From Sinorhizobium kostiense (GTDB lineage Bacteria > Pseudomonadota > Alphaproteobacteria > Rhizobiales > Rhizobiaceae): DNA of 64,000 nucleotides. The position numbers were made by a program, and so were the translations under genes. Of the stretch, positions 7,721 through 17,575 are shown one piece after another. The notes below the pieces were generated by a model. That model saw only the letters and a list, made by a program, of their open reading frames with translations. It ran no database searches and was not told the DNA's origin. How positions within the stretch are numbered: position 1 is the first letter of the stretch; every line of letters starts with the position of its first letter. The stretch spans positions 310,001 to 374,000 of the forward strand of contig NZ_JAGILA010000005.1 of the NCBI RefSeq assembly GCF_017874595.1, given 5' to 3'.

Positions 7721-10450
7721 TTGTTAAGGAGAGTCTGGAATCATCCGGTGATTTCTTTCGCGTCCTATCGCTGGGTAAGCATTGTGCCGGAACACAACAT
7801 CTCCAATGTCGGAAGATCCCGCTTCTCGCGATTTCTGACCCTCAACTACCTTCCGGCAATCACCGCCACATTCGTCGTCATCATTGCCGGCGTGCTCGCC
7901 GACCACCAGAACCGCATCATTTCCGAAGCGCGCATTCGGTCACACGTCGCCAACGAGCTCGGCCCGATCCGCTCGAAGCTCGAGAACAACATCAATGGCA
8001 GTATCCAGCTTGTCCGCGGCCTGATCGGCACGATCGCCACGGAGCCGGACATGCAGCAGCAGCGCTTTGCCGAGCTGGCGCGGAGCCTCTTCAGCGAGCG
8101 CTCTCAGCTGCGCAACTTGGCCGCCGCTCCCGACCTGGTCGTGTCAATGGTCTATCCGCTGGCGGGCAATGAGAAGGCGATCGGACTCGACTATCGCAAG
8201 AATGAGAAACAGCGCATGACCGCGGTCCGGGTAATGCAGACGGGAAGGCTGCTGCTCGCCGGTCCAGTAGATCTCGTACAGGGCGGCCGCGGGCTGATCG
8301 CCCGCTTTCCGGTGATGACCGACGCCGGCGGGGTAAAGCGCTTTTGGGGTCTTCTCTCGGCGGTCATCGACATAGACGAGCTCTATCGCGACAGCGGGCT
8401 CGATTCACCCGGCCTCGGCATCGAGATTTCCATTGCCGGTCGTGATGGACTTGGGCGTCATGGATCGGTTTTTTTTGGCGATCCGGCGCTCTTCCGCAAA
8501 GCGCCGGTCCAAGTGGACGTCGCCTTGCCGGGCGGTTCCTGGCGCATGGCGGCAATTCCAAAGGGCGGATGGCCGGATACGCCCGAGCATGCGTGGACGG
8601 TGCGCCTGCTGATCGTGCTCGGCGGCTTGGTGATCGTCGTCCCAATGATCATGACGGGCCGGCTGACAACAGAGCGCCAGGAGAACGTTCGCGCACTGAA
8701 AGAAAGTAAGGACCAGCTTCAGGAACTCTCGCACCGCCTGAAGATCGCGCTCGACGCATCCAGGATCGGCATCTGGGAAGTCGATATCGACAGTGGGCGG
8801 CTGCTTTGGGACAACCGCATGAAGGAGCTCTACGGGGTCCGTTCGCACGTGGGCACGACGACCGCCGAGTGGAAGGACAGGCTGCATCCGGATGACCGGA
8901 CACGTGCCGAGGCGGAATTTGCCGAGACGATCTCCACCGGCGGGGCTTATAATTCCGAATTCCGCATCTGTCTGCCGAGGGGGCGCATCCGCCACATCCG
9001 CGCCATCGGCTCGACCTATCTCGCCGCGGACGGCACGCGCAAGATCGTCGGCGTCAATTGGGATGTCACGGCCGACATAGAAACCCGGGCAAGACTTTCG
9101 GAGGCGAAGCGCCTCGCCGAGGCGCACAGTGCCGAGCTCGAAGCCGCGCGCCATCGTATGGAATTCAACGCGCTTCACGACCCGCTCACCGGCCTGCCGA
9201 ATCGCCGCTTCCTCGACCAGATCCTTGTCGACCGTAGCAGGCAGTTCGATGCGGGCGCGAGGCTCAGCATCTTTCACATCGATCTCGATCGCTTCAAACA
9301 GATCAACGACACTCTCGGCCATGCGGCCGGCGACGAGATCCTCAGGCATGCTGCGAGACTCTTGCGCGAAAGTGCTCGCGATGGCGATTTCGTCGCCCGT
9401 ATCGGCGGCGATGAATTCGTCATCATCCGCGCTAGCGACAGGCCGGAGGAGGATGCCGCACTGGCATCGCGCATCATCGAGGCAATGAGCACGCCCGTTC
9501 GCTACAAGGAGCAGGAATGCCGCATCGGCGTCAGCATCGGCATTGCCGCCCAGAGCGCCGCGGCCGACGAGCTTTCGCAGATCCTCGTCAACGCCGACAT
9601 CGCGCTTTACGAGGCCAAGCGGCGCGGCCGCAACCGGCACGAGACCTTCACCGGCGCTCTCAAGACCGAGGTCTTCAAAACCAAGCAGACAGCCGACGAA
9701 ATCCTCCGCGGCCTCGAGCAGAACGAGTTCGTCGCGCATTTCCAACCGCAGTTCTGTCCGATCTCTCTGGAGGTCATCGGCGTCGAGGCGCTGGCGCGCT
9801 GGGATCATCCGACCAAGGGTCTCATTGGTCCGCACACCTTCTTGAAGACGGCGGAAGACATCAATGTCGTCGCGGCAATCGATCAGACGATCCTGGAGCA
9901 GGCCCTCTTCCAGCTCTGCCGCTGGGAGGCAAACGGTATCCGCATTCCCAAGGTGTCCGTCAATCTCTCATACTCGCGGCTGCGCGACGAACGGCTGACC
10001 GAACGGCTGGAGCAGATGCGGATCCCGGAAGGCCGGCTCTCCTTCGAACTGCTCGAATCGATCTCCTTCGACGAGAACGATATGACGGTCTTGTCGAACA
10101 TCCGGCGGATCAAGGAACTCGGCATCGATATCGAAATCGACGATTTCGGCACCGGCTATGCCTCAATCATCAGCCTTTTGAAGCTGACGCCGCGCCGCCT
10201 GAAGATAGATCGGCAACTTGTCCTGCCCATACTCGATTCCGCCCCGCAGCGCCGGCTGGTGGAATCGATCATCGATATCGGGACGTCGCTCGGCGTCGAG
10301 GTGATCGCCGAAGGCGTGGAAACGCTGCAGCATGCCGCCATTCTCAAGGAGCTCGGCTGCCACGGGCTGCAGGGCTATGCCTTCGCTCGGCCCATGAGCG
10401 CCAACGATCTCGCGGCCTTCGTCTTCGAGCGGCGATGGCGCGCCGCCTGA
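7721..10450 (+). CDS. Membrane CHASE/PAS/GGDEF/EAL cyclic-di-GMP protein
   Basis: A sensor enzyme that probably makes and/or breaks c-di-GMP. Domains in order: transmembrane segment (about residues 38-60), a CHASE-like extracytoplasmic sensor (about 65-285), a second membrane segment (VRLLIVLGGLVIVVPMIM), a PAS domain (about 345-455), GGDEF (about 485-650) and EAL (about 670-905). The GGDEF active loop is intact and preceded by RDGD, the RxxD product-inhibition site, five residues upstream. EAL residues are present (VEALAR, DDFGTGYAS). The start is uncertain: TTG 7721 lies upstream of AAGGAGA, whereas GTG 7748 and GTG 7784 are alternatives downstream of it. The gene stands alone after the ligase. 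Confidence 0.9.
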   Translation: MLRRVWNHPVISFASYRWVSIVPEHNISNVGRSRFSRFLTLNYLPAITATFVVIIAGVLADHQNRIISEARIRSHVANELGPIRSKLENNINGSIQLVRGLIGTIATEPDMQQQRFAELARSLFSERSQLRNLAAAPDLVVSMVYPLAGNEKAIGLDYRKNEKQRMTAVRVMQTGRLLLAGPVDLVQGGRGLIARFPVMTDAGGVKRFWGLLSAVIDIDELYRDSGLDSPGLGIEISIAGRDGLGRHGSVFFGDPALFRKAPVQVDVALPGGSWRMAAIPKGGWPDTPEHAWTVRLLIVLGGLVIVVPMIMTGRLTTERQENVRALKESKDQLQELSHRLKIALDASRIGIWEVDIDSGRLLWDNRMKELYGVRSHVGTTTAEWKDRLHPDDRTRAEAEFAETISTGGAYNSEFRICLPRGRIRHIRAIGSTYLAADGTRKIVGVNWDVTADIETRARLSEAKRLAEAHSAELEAARHRMEFNALHDPLTGLPNRRFLDQILVDRSRQFDAGARLSIFHIDLDRFKQINDTLGHAAGDEILRHAARLLRESARDGDFVARIGGDEFVIIRASDRPEEDAALASRIIEAMSTPVRYKEQECRIGVSIGIAAQSAAADELSQILVNADIALYEAKRRGRNRHETFTGALKTEVFKTKQTADEILRGLEQNEFVAHFQPQFCPISLEVIGVEALARWDHPTKGLIGPHTFLKTAEDINVVAAIDQTILEQALFQLCRWEANGIRIPKVSVNLSYSRLRDERLTERLEQMRIPEGRLSFELLESISFDENDMTVLSNIRRIKELGIDIEIDDFGTGYASIISLLKLTPRRLKIDRQLVLPILDSAPQRRLVESIIDIGTSLGVEVIAEGVETLQHAAILKELGCHGLQGYAFARPMSANDLAAFVFERRWRAA

Positions 10451-10810
10451 CGGCGGGCGATGGCGTTTGACGTTCTTCATTGGACCGGGGGGAGCGACGA
10501 TCTCCCGGGTTGAATTTCTTTCCAACCGGCTTGGAAGTGGTCGAGATCACGATGATTTTAGGCCGAATCGACCTAAAATCATCACACGTGATCTATTATA
10601 AGAAGTTGGCGCGGGATACGCGCGGAAACCACGCGGGGTTTTCCTCATCCGGCGCTAGAAAATGCCGTAAAAACAATGGATCTGCGGCTTCACGGCTCGT
10701 CGGGGCATTGCCTTCGAAGGTCGCTTCGGCGACCATTGTCACCGACACGCCAAGACCGATCTCCACTTCAAGCAAGCACGGGGAGCCGAACGATCGAATA
10801 CGCGGAAAAT
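10451..10810. other. Intergenic region before the pha operon
   Basis: About 360 bases separate the c-di-GMP gene from the preferred phaA start. The only clear structure is the palindrome at 10544-10594. The upstream part of the open frame leading into phaA (10676-10810) is treated as leader, since the protein it would encode lacks antiporter character. No other gene is seen. Confidence 0.6.
10544..10594. repeat. Intergenic palindrome (long hairpin)
   Basis: GATGATTTTAGG and CCTAAAATCATC form a perfect 12-base inverted repeat around a nine-base loop; outside it AGATCACG pairs with CGTGATCT, with a small bulge. It lies about 90 bases after the stop of the upstream gene and could stop transcription or be a dispersed repeat. 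No T-run follows the stem, so a classical intrinsic terminator is not indicated. Confidence 0.7.
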
Positions 10811-13717
10811 TTGCTTCCCATCTTCATTCTCGCCCCTTTCGGCGGGAGCCTCCTTGCCATCTTCTTTCCGTCCGATCAACCCGGCGCCACTGCCTGGTTT
10901 GCGGGCGCGATCGCGCTCGTCTGCTTCCTTGCCACCGCCGGACTCTATCCCTTCGTCGATGCCGGGAGCGTGCTTCGCTATGAACTCGAGTGGGCGCCCC
11001 AACTGGGCTTGAGCGTGTCGCTGCGCATGGACGGCTTCGCTTGGCTGTTTTCCGCCTTGATTACTGCGATTGGCGTGCTCGTGGTGCTCTACGCCCGCTA
11101 CTACATGAACGCGGAAGATCCCGTGCCGCGCTTCTTCGCACTCTTCCTTGCCTTCATGGGGTCAATGCTCGGCGTCGTGCTTTCCGGCAACCTGATCCTT
11201 CTTGCCGTCTTCTGGGAATTGACCAGCATCGTCTCCTTCCTGTTGATCGGCTACTGGCACCATAACGCGCATGCTCGAGACGGCGCGCGTATGGCGCTGA
11301 CAATCACGGGCATGGGCGGTCTCGCGCTTTTCGTCGGGCTGCTGCTCATCGGACGGGTCGTCGGCAGCTACGAACTCGATGCGGTACTGGCCTCCGGCAA
11401 CGCGATCCGCAATGATCCTCTTTACGTGCCGATCCTCATCCTCGTCCTCTTCGGAGCGCTGACCAAGAGCGCCCAATTTCCGTTTCATTTCTGGCTGCCG
11501 CACGCCATGGCTGCGCCGACGCCGGTTTCCGCCTACCTTCATTCGGCAACGATGGTGAAGGCCGGGGTCTTCCTGCTTGCGCGGCTCTGGCCGGTGATGG
11601 CCGGAACGGAAGCCTGGTTCTGGCTCGTCGGCCTTGCCGGACTGACGACGCTGGTGCTCGGCGCCTATTTCGCCATCTTCCAGCAGGACCTCAAAGGCCT
11701 GCTCGCCTACTCGACGATCAGCCATCTCGGGCTGATCACGACGCTGCTCAGCCTTGGAAGCCCGCTTGCGGCCGTCGCCGCGATCTTCCACATCGTCAAT
11801 CACGCCACCTTCAAGGCCTCGCTGTTCATGGCGGCCGGAATTATCGACCATGAAAGCGGCACGCGCGACATGCGGAGGCTAAGCGGCCTGTTCCGCTACA
11901 TGCCGATCACCGCGACGCTCGCCATGGTCGCCAGCGCCGCCATGGCCGGCGTGCCGCTGCTCAATGGCTTCCTGTCGAAGGAGATGTTCTTCGCCGAGGC
12001 GATCGAAACGCACCTCGTCAACGCGCTCGACACGGTGACACCCTATGTCGCGACGATAGCGGGCATGTTCGCCGTGACCTATTCGCTGCGCTTCATTCAC
12101 AGTGTCTTTTACGGCGCGCCGCCTTCGGACCTGCCGAAGAAGCCGCATGAGCCTCCGCGTTGGATGCGGGCGCCCATCGAATTCCTGGTGCTAGCCTGTC
12201 TCGTCGTCGGTATCCTTCCGGGTCGCACGATCGGCCCTTTCCTGCATACGGCCGTAACCTCCGTGCTCGGTGACCGGACGCCATATTACAGCCTGGCCGT
12301 CTGGCACGGTTTCAACGTCCCGATGATCATGAGCTTGGTGGCGCTTTCGGGTGGCATCGGGCTCTATTTCCTCATGCGCTCCTACCTCGCCACGGGCATC
12401 GAGGGACCACCCGTCTTCCGGTTACTCGAGGGACAACGCATCTTCGAACGCGTGCTGGTGACACTTTCGTGGAAATGGGCTCGCTCGATCGAACAAAGGC
12501 TCGGCACGCGCCGGCTGCAGCCGCAGATGCGCCTCCTCGTCTTCCTGGCGCTTGCGGCCGGGGCACTCCCGCTCCTTGCCGGCGGCTTCGAAATGCCGCC
12601 TCTCGTCATCCGCGGCATTGATCCGGCCTTTGCTCTGCTCTGGGCGATCGGCATTGCCTGCGCCGTCGGCTCGGCTCTGCAGGCGAAATTCCACCGCCTT
12701 GCAGCGCTGGTTCTGCTCGGCGGCGCGGGGCTAGTCACCTGCCTCACTTTCGTCTGGCTTTCCGCGCCGGATCTAGCCGTCACGCAGCTTCTCGTCGAGA
12801 TCGTCACCACCGTCCTGATCCTGCTCGGTTTGCGCTGGCTGCCGAAGCGCATCAAGGAACCGGAGAGGGAAGACATCCCGATGAAGACACGCTTCCGGCG
12901 TCTGCGCGACTTTCTGCTCGCGACGCTCGCCGGTGGCGCAATGACCCTCCTTGCCTATACCGTGATGACGCAACCAGCATCCGAGACAATCGCCAGTTAC
13001 TTCCTTGAGCGCGCCTATAGCGAAGGCGGCGGCACCAACGTCGTCAACGTCATCCTCGTCGACTTCCGCGGCTTCGATACGCTCGGCGAGATCGCCGTTC
13101 TGTCGATCGTCGCACTAACGGTGTTCGCGCTCCTCTTGCGTTTCCGCCCTCAGGCGGACAGCCTCGAAGCTCCGGAACAGCAGAGGCTGCAGAACGCCTT
13201 CGACGCCGGGCACCCCGGGAGAACCGCCGGCGACAGCATTGCCGAATACCTGCATATCCCGTCGGTGATCATGCGCTGGATGTTCCCTGTGACCGCCATG
13301 CTCGCCGCCTATCTTTTCCTGCGTGGCCACGACCTGCCAGGTGGCGGCTTTGCCGCGGGCGTTGCCATGTCGATCGGCTTCATCCTGCAATACATGTCCG
13401 GCGGCACCCGCTGGGTCGAAGAGCGGCTGCGCATCCATCCGCTCCGCTGGATGAGCATCGGTCTGCTGGTTGCGGCGGCCACGGGGATCGGCTCCTGGCT
13501 CTTCGGCTATCCCTTTCTGACCTCGCATTCGCAATATGCAATGCTGCCGATCATCGGCGAGGTGCCGCTCGCAAGCGCCATTCTTTTCGATTTCGGCGTT
13601 TTCTCGCTCGTGCTGGGCGCCACGGTGCTGATGCTGATCGCCATCGCGCACCAGTCGATCCGCGCTCCGCGCGCTCATGTCAGGATGGCGCGCACCGGGA
13701 AGGAGGCGGCACAGTAA
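10811..13717 (+). CDS. phaA: Monovalent cation/H+ antiporter subunit A with fused B domain
   Basis: The largest subunit of a Pha/Mrp-type multisubunit K+(Na+)/H+ antiporter in the inner membrane. About 968 residues and many membrane helices; the first half resembles NADH dehydrogenase NuoL (LLAYSTISHLGLITTLLSLG and the FPFHFWLPHAMAAPTPVSAYLHS segment), the last part is an MnhB-like module (FPVTAMLAAYLFLRGHDLPGGGFAAG), so A and B are fused as in rhizobial Pha systems. The start is uncertain: TTG 10811 gives MLPIFILAPFGG, like family N-termini, but its ribosome site is weak; the same frame is open from ATG 10676. The stop codon overlaps the phaC start (TAATG). Confidence 0.9.
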   Translation: MLPIFILAPFGGSLLAIFFPSDQPGATAWFAGAIALVCFLATAGLYPFVDAGSVLRYELEWAPQLGLSVSLRMDGFAWLFSALITAIGVLVVLYARYYMNAEDPVPRFFALFLAFMGSMLGVVLSGNLILLAVFWELTSIVSFLLIGYWHHNAHARDGARMALTITGMGGLALFVGLLLIGRVVGSYELDAVLASGNAIRNDPLYVPILILVLFGALTKSAQFPFHFWLPHAMAAPTPVSAYLHSATMVKAGVFLLARLWPVMAGTEAWFWLVGLAGLTTLVLGAYFAIFQQDLKGLLAYSTISHLGLITTLLSLGSPLAAVAAIFHIVNHATFKASLFMAAGIIDHESGTRDMRRLSGLFRYMPITATLAMVASAAMAGVPLLNGFLSKEMFFAEAIETHLVNALDTVTPYVATIAGMFAVTYSLRFIHSVFYGAPPSDLPKKPHEPPRWMRAPIEFLVLACLVVGILPGRTIGPFLHTAVTSVLGDRTPYYSLAVWHGFNVPMIMSLVALSGGIGLYFLMRSYLATGIEGPPVFRLLEGQRIFERVLVTLSWKWARSIEQRLGTRRLQPQMRLLVFLALAAGALPLLAGGFEMPPLVIRGIDPAFALLWAIGIACAVGSALQAKFHRLAALVLLGGAGLVTCLTFVWLSAPDLAVTQLLVEIVTTVLILLGLRWLPKRIKEPEREDIPMKTRFRRLRDFLLATLAGGAMTLLAYTVMTQPASETIASYFLERAYSEGGGTNVVNVILVDFRGFDTLGEIAVLSIVALTVFALLLRFRPQADSLEAPEQQRLQNAFDAGHPGRTAGDSIAEYLHIPSVIMRWMFPVTAMLAAYLFLRGHDLPGGGFAAGVAMSIGFILQYMSGGTRWVEERLRIHPLRWMSIGLLVAAATGIGSWLFGYPFLTSHSQYAMLPIIGEVPLASAILFDFGVFSLVLGATVLMLIAIAHQSIRAPRAHVRMARTGKEAAQ

Positions 13718-14064
13718 TGGAACTCATCCTCTCGGCCGGTATCGGAACTCTGACCGCATCGGGGGTTTATCTACTCCTGAGACCGCGAACCTATCAGGTG
13801 GTCATCGGACTTTCCCTGCTCTCCTATGCGGTTAATCTCTTCATCTTTGGCATGGGCCGGCTGCGTGTGAACGCCCCACCCATTCTCGAGCCCGGCGGCG
13901 TCGGCGACCTGGCGCGCCACACCGATCCGCTAGCGCAGGCGCTCGTACTGACGGCGATCGTCATCGGCTTCGCCATGACCGCGCTTTTCCTGGTCGTGCT
14001 GCTCGCCTCGCGTGGGTTCACCGGCACGGACCATGTCGACGGCAGGGAGCAGCGCGGTGACTGA
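13717..14064 (+). CDS. phaC: Cation/H+ antiporter subunit C (NuoK-like)
   Basis: A 115-residue hydrophobic subunit with three predicted helices, related to NuoK of complex I. The helix-2 sequence YQVVIGLSLLSYAVNLFIFGMG is typical of MnhC/PhaC. Its ATG overlaps the phaA stop codon by one base, and the next gene starts inside its last codons, so translation is probably coupled along the operon. Confidence 0.93.
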   Translation: MELILSAGIGTLTASGVYLLLRPRTYQVVIGLSLLSYAVNLFIFGMGRLRVNAPPILEPGGVGDLARHTDPLAQALVLTAIVIGFAMTALFLVVLLASRGFTGTDHVDGREQRGD

Positions 14065-15676
14065 TTGGCTGCAACACCTTCCGGTCCTGCCGGTCATAGT
14101 GCCGCTCGCGGTTGCGGCCGCATTGATTCCGGTCGACGAGCGCGAGCGGACGCTGAAAGGTTCGATCAGCTTCCTTTCGACGGTCGCCGTCTTCGTGGTC
14201 GCGATGATTCTCATGCGCCTTTCGGCTGCGGGCGAAGGAGCCTTACCGGGGGCGGGCGTCTATCAGCTCGGTAACTGGCCGGCGCCGTTCGGCATCGTTC
14301 TCGTCGTCGACCGTCTCTCGGCCCTGATGCTGTGCCTGACGAGCGGGTTGGCGCTCGCCGCGCAAGTCTACTCGATGGCGCGCTGGCACACGGCCGGACA
14401 CCATTTTCATTCGCTGTTGCAGCTTCTCGTCGCCGGGATCAACGGCGCCGTCCTGACAGGGGATTTGTTCAATCTCTTTGTCTTCTTCGAGATGATGCTC
14501 GCCGCTTCCTACGGGCTGCTGCTGCACGGCTCCGGCCCTCTGCGCGTAAAAGCCGGGCTTCATTACGTTGCCATCAACCTTGCGGCCTCCTCGCTTTTCC
14601 TGGTCGGGGTCAGCCTGATCTACGGCGCCACAGGCACGCTCAACATGGCCGATCTCGCGACGAAGCTCCCAGCGCTTGCGCCTGAAAGCAGGATGCTCGT
14701 CGAGACCGGCGCCGCCGTCCTCGGGATAGCATTCCTGGTGAAGTCGGGAATGTGGCCGCTGAGCTTTTGGCTACCGACAGCGTATGCCGCGACAACTCCT
14801 CCGGTCGCCGCGATCTTTGCGGTGCTGACGAAGGTCGGGATTTACGTCATCATCCGTCTCGGTCTGCTTGTCTTCGGCACCGCCGCGGGCGCATCGGCAG
14901 GATTCGGCCAGAGCTGGCTGCTGGCAGGTGGCATGGCGACGATCGCCTTCGGCGCCATCGGCGTCCTTGCTTCCCAGGCGATGGGCAGGCTCGCCGGCTA
15001 TTCGGTCCTCGTCTCCTCGGGAACGCTGCTTGCCGCAATCGGGCTCGGACATCCCGAGATGATTGCCGGCGCGCTCTTCTATCTCGTCAGCTCGACGCTG
15101 ACGATTGCGGCCTTCTTCCTCTTGATCGAGCTCGTCGAGCGCGGCCGCGATGCCGCCGCCGACGTGCTGGCGGTGACGATGGAGGCCTTTGGCGACTTCG
15201 ACGAAAACGAAGAGGAGGAGGAAGTAGGCGTCGCCATCCCGGGGACCATGGCCGTACTCGGCCTTTGCTTCTTGGTTTGCGCCGTGCTCCTCTCCGGCCT
15301 TCCGCCGCTCTCAGGCTTCATCGCCAAGTTCACGCTTCTGCACGGCCTCTTCGACGTGCCGGCGGCCGGCCAGGCAAGGACGATCTCTGCCGCCGATTGG
15401 ACCTATGTCGCCCTCATCATTCTTTCGGGCCTCGCGGCGATGATCGCAATGAACCGCATCGGCATCCGCACGTTCTGGGCCTCGATCGAAGGCACCGTAC
15501 CCCGCGTCGTCGTCATCGAGATCACGCCTGTCGTGGTGCTGCTCGCCGCCTGCATCTTCCTGAGCTTCCAGGCCGGGCCCGCAATGCGCTACATGCAGGC
15601 GACCGCCGATGACCTGCTCAACCCCGGCGGCTACAGCGATCGGGTGCTGACCGCACCGCGGGCGGGAGGTCAATAG
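14057..15676 (+). CDS. phaD: Cation/H+ antiporter subunit D (NuoN/NuoM-like)
   Basis: A 539-residue polytopic membrane protein related to the proton-pumping NuoM/NuoN subunits and to MnhD. Segments such as LFNLFVFFEMMLAASYGLLLHG, the LVKSGMWPLSFWLPTAYAATTPPVAA loop and GYSVLVSSGTLLAAIG are typical. The GTG at 14057 (GTGACTGA shared with the phaC stop) is preferred; GGAG lies just upstream, whereas the ATG-like start at 14012 would only add residues inside phaC. An unusual acidic run (DENEEEEE, about residues 382-390) lies in a loop between helices; I cannot say whether it is common among relatives. Confidence 0.92.
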   Translation: MTDWLQHLPVLPVIVPLAVAAALIPVDERERTLKGSISFLSTVAVFVVAMILMRLSAAGEGALPGAGVYQLGNWPAPFGIVLVVDRLSALMLCLTSGLALAAQVYSMARWHTAGHHFHSLLQLLVAGINGAVLTGDLFNLFVFFEMMLAASYGLLLHGSGPLRVKAGLHYVAINLAASSLFLVGVSLIYGATGTLNMADLATKLPALAPESRMLVETGAAVLGIAFLVKSGMWPLSFWLPTAYAATTPPVAAIFAVLTKVGIYVIIRLGLLVFGTAAGASAGFGQSWLLAGGMATIAFGAIGVLASQAMGRLAGYSVLVSSGTLLAAIGLGHPEMIAGALFYLVSSTLTIAAFFLLIELVERGRDAAADVLAVTMEAFGDFDENEEEEEVGVAIPGTMAVLGLCFLVCAVLLSGLPPLSGFIAKFTLLHGLFDVPAAGQARTISAADWTYVALIILSGLAAMIAMNRIGIRTFWASIEGTVPRVVVIEITPVVVLLAACIFLSFQAGPAMRYMQATADDLLNPGGYSDRVLTAPRAGGQ

Positions 15677-15678
15677 AC

Positions 15679-16164
15679 GTGCGCGCCTGGTTTCCCTATC
15701 CGCTGCTCTCCACCGCCCTCCTTGGCATTTGGCTCCTCTTGAACCAGTCTGTGGCGCCCGGCACGCTGCTCGTCGGTCTCGTTCTCAGCACGGTTCTCGC
15801 CTGGGTCGCGGTGAAGCTGCAGCCGAAGCGATCGCATCTCAATCGCTTGCGGACGATCGCCGGGTTTGTGCTGCTTGTTGCTGTCGACATCCTCCGCTCG
15901 AATATTGCGGTTGCCGGGATCATCCTGCGCTCCCGAGGCCAGGCGGTCAGGTCAGGCTTCGTGTCCGTCGATTGCGACCTCCAGGACGAGAATGCCCTCG
16001 CAGTGCTCGCCTGCATTCTCACCGCAACACCGGGCACCGCCTGGCTCGAATACGACAGTCGCCAGAAGAAGCTGCTCGTTCACCTTCTCGACCTTGAGGA
16101 CGAGCCTGCCTGGCGGCGAACGCTCGAGCGCTACGAAGCATCGCTGAAGGAGATATTCCAATGA
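15679..16164 (+). CDS. phaE: Cation/H+ antiporter subunit E
   Basis: The 161-residue MnhE-family subunit. Two N-terminal helices (YPLLSTALLGIWLLLNQSV and GTLLVGLVLSTVLAWVAV) precede a cytoplasmic domain with the family pattern ACILTATPGTAWLEYD and VHLLDLEDE. GTG 15679 is the start, two bases after the phaD stop. The gene overlaps phaF by four bases (ATGA), again pointing to coupled translation. Confidence 0.92.
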   Translation: MRAWFPYPLLSTALLGIWLLLNQSVAPGTLLVGLVLSTVLAWVAVKLQPKRSHLNRLRTIAGFVLLVAVDILRSNIAVAGIILRSRGQAVRSGFVSVDCDLQDENALAVLACILTATPGTAWLEYDSRQKKLLVHLLDLEDEPAWRRTLERYEASLKEIFQ

Positions 16165-16442
16165 CCGAGCTTGCAATCCTCTGGTCCATCCTGCTCGCGC
16201 AGGTCATGCTCGCTCTTGCCATGGGCTTGGCACTCTACCGGATGGTCAAGGGCCCAAGGGCACAGGATCGTATCCTCGGACTGGATACGCTCTACATAAA
16301 CGCGATGCTGATGCTCGTGGCCTTCGGCATCCGCACCGCGAATACCGTCTATTTCGAAACCGCCCTCATCGTAGCAGTGATCGGCTTCGTTTCATCGATA
16401 GCACTTGCTAAGTTCCTGATGCGCGGCGAGGTGATCGAATGA
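16161..16442 (+). CDS. phaF: Cation/H+ antiporter subunit F
   Basis: The 93-residue MnhF subunit has three helices and the conserved LYRMVKGPRAQDRILGLDTLYINAM stretch between the first two. Both ends overlap neighbours by four bases (ATGA), so it is embedded in the antiporter operon. The length is normal for the family. Confidence 0.93.
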   Translation: MTELAILWSILLAQVMLALAMGLALYRMVKGPRAQDRILGLDTLYINAMLMLVAFGIRTANTVYFETALIVAVIGFVSSIALAKFLMRGEVIE

Positions 16443-16810
16443 GCCACCTGACCGACCTGCCGTCGTGGGCGGCGATCCTGGTTTGCGCACTCCTGCTTCT
16501 AGGAGCGGCGATGACGCTGATCGGCTCCCTCGGCCTGATACGCCTCCCGAGCTTCTACGACAGACTGCATGCGCCCACGATAACGACGAGCGGCGGTACG
16601 CTCCTCGTCTGCCTCGCCTCGATCCTCTGCTTTGCGATATTGCAGAGTCGCTGGATCTTCCACGAACTGCTGATCATCTTCTTCATCACGGCAACGACGC
16701 CAGTGATGCTGATGCTGCTCGGCCAGGCCGCCCTTTATCGCGACCGGTTGGAGAAGCCGCGGGACGTTCCGCAAAAGCCCGTTCCGCTGTCCATGGCGGA
16801 TTCTCAGTGA
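16439..16810 (+). CDS. phaG: Cation/H+ antiporter subunit G
   Basis: The 123-residue MnhG subunit closes the operon. Three helices and the diagnostic LIGSLGLIRLPSFYDRLHAPTI segment are present, followed by LLIIFFITATTPVMLMLLGQAALYRD. It ends only six bases from the stop of the convergent cobM gene, leaving almost no room for a terminator between the antiporter operon and the cobalamin cluster. Confidence 0.94.
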   Translation: MSHLTDLPSWAAILVCALLLLGAAMTLIGSLGLIRLPSFYDRLHAPTITTSGGTLLVCLASILCFAILQSRWIFHELLIIFFITATTPVMLMLLGQAALYRDRLEKPRDVPQKPVPLSMADSQ

Positions 16811-16816
16811 ATTCGT

Positions 16817-17575
16817 CTATTCGCGCCCACGAAAGCGACGCTGGTAGGCAGGGTCGTAGAGCGAGCTTTCACGGAAATCGGCGGCTTCGAGCCCCGGCCC
16901 GACAAAGATCAGCGCCGTGCGCTCGATTGGCTCTGCGGCGACCCTGGCAACAATGTCGCCGAGCCTGCCGCGCAGCACCCGCTCGTCCGGCCAGGATGCC
17001 TTGACGACGATCGCCACGGGGCAGTCAGCACCATAGAGCGGCATCAACTCCTCGACGACGCTGTCGAGGGCATGGATGGCAAGGTGGATCGCAAGCGTCG
17101 CGCCGCTAGCGCCGAAGGCGGACAGCGTTTCGCTGTTCGGCATCGGCGAAGCGCGCCCGGAAACGCGCGTCAAAACCAGGCTCTGCGCAATCGCCGGAAT
17201 GGTCAGCTCACGGCCGAGCGCCGCGGCGGCCGCGGCAAAGGATGGCACGCCCGGAGTCATCGTATAGGCGATCCGATGCTTCTCGAGCCGCCTGATCTGC
17301 TCGGCGACCGCGCTCCAGACGGAGAGGTCGCCGGAATGCAGCCGCGCGACGTCCTCTCCCGCTTCCGCCGCGCGGACATATTCCGCCTCGATCTCATCGA
17401 GCGACATCGGCGCCGTATCGATGATGCGGGCGCCGGGTGGGCAATATTGAAGAAGCTCGGGCGAAACGATCGAGCCGGCATAGAGGCAGACCGGGCACCG
17501 GCCAATCAGTTCCCTGCCGCGAACGGTAATGAGGTCTGCCGCGCCTGGACCTGCGCCGATGAAATGAACCGTCAT
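16817..17575 (-). CDS. cobM: Precorrin-4 C11-methyltransferase
   Basis: This 252-residue SAM-dependent enzyme methylates C-11 of precorrin-4 in aerobic cobalamin synthesis. It has the uroporphyrinogen/precorrin methylase signature [18 protein letters not shown] at the N-terminus and the [10 protein letters not shown] substrate/SAM loop, both typical of CobM/CbiF. The start ATG overlaps the cobL stop by four bases, so it is the last gene of a cobL-cobM pair. It converges with phaG. Confidence 0.95.
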   Translation of the reverse strand: MTVHFIGAGPGAADLITVRGRELIGRCPVCLYAGSIVSPELLQYCPPGARIIDTAPMSLDEIEAEYVRAAEAGEDVARLHSGDLSVWSAVAEQIRRLEKHRIAYTMTPGVPSFAAAAAALGRELTIPAIAQSLVLTRVSGRASPMPNSETLSAFGASGATLAIHLAIHALDSVVEELMPLYGADCPVAIVVKASWPDERVLRGRLGDIVARVAAEPIERTALIFVGPGLEAADFRESSLYDPAYQRRFRGRE

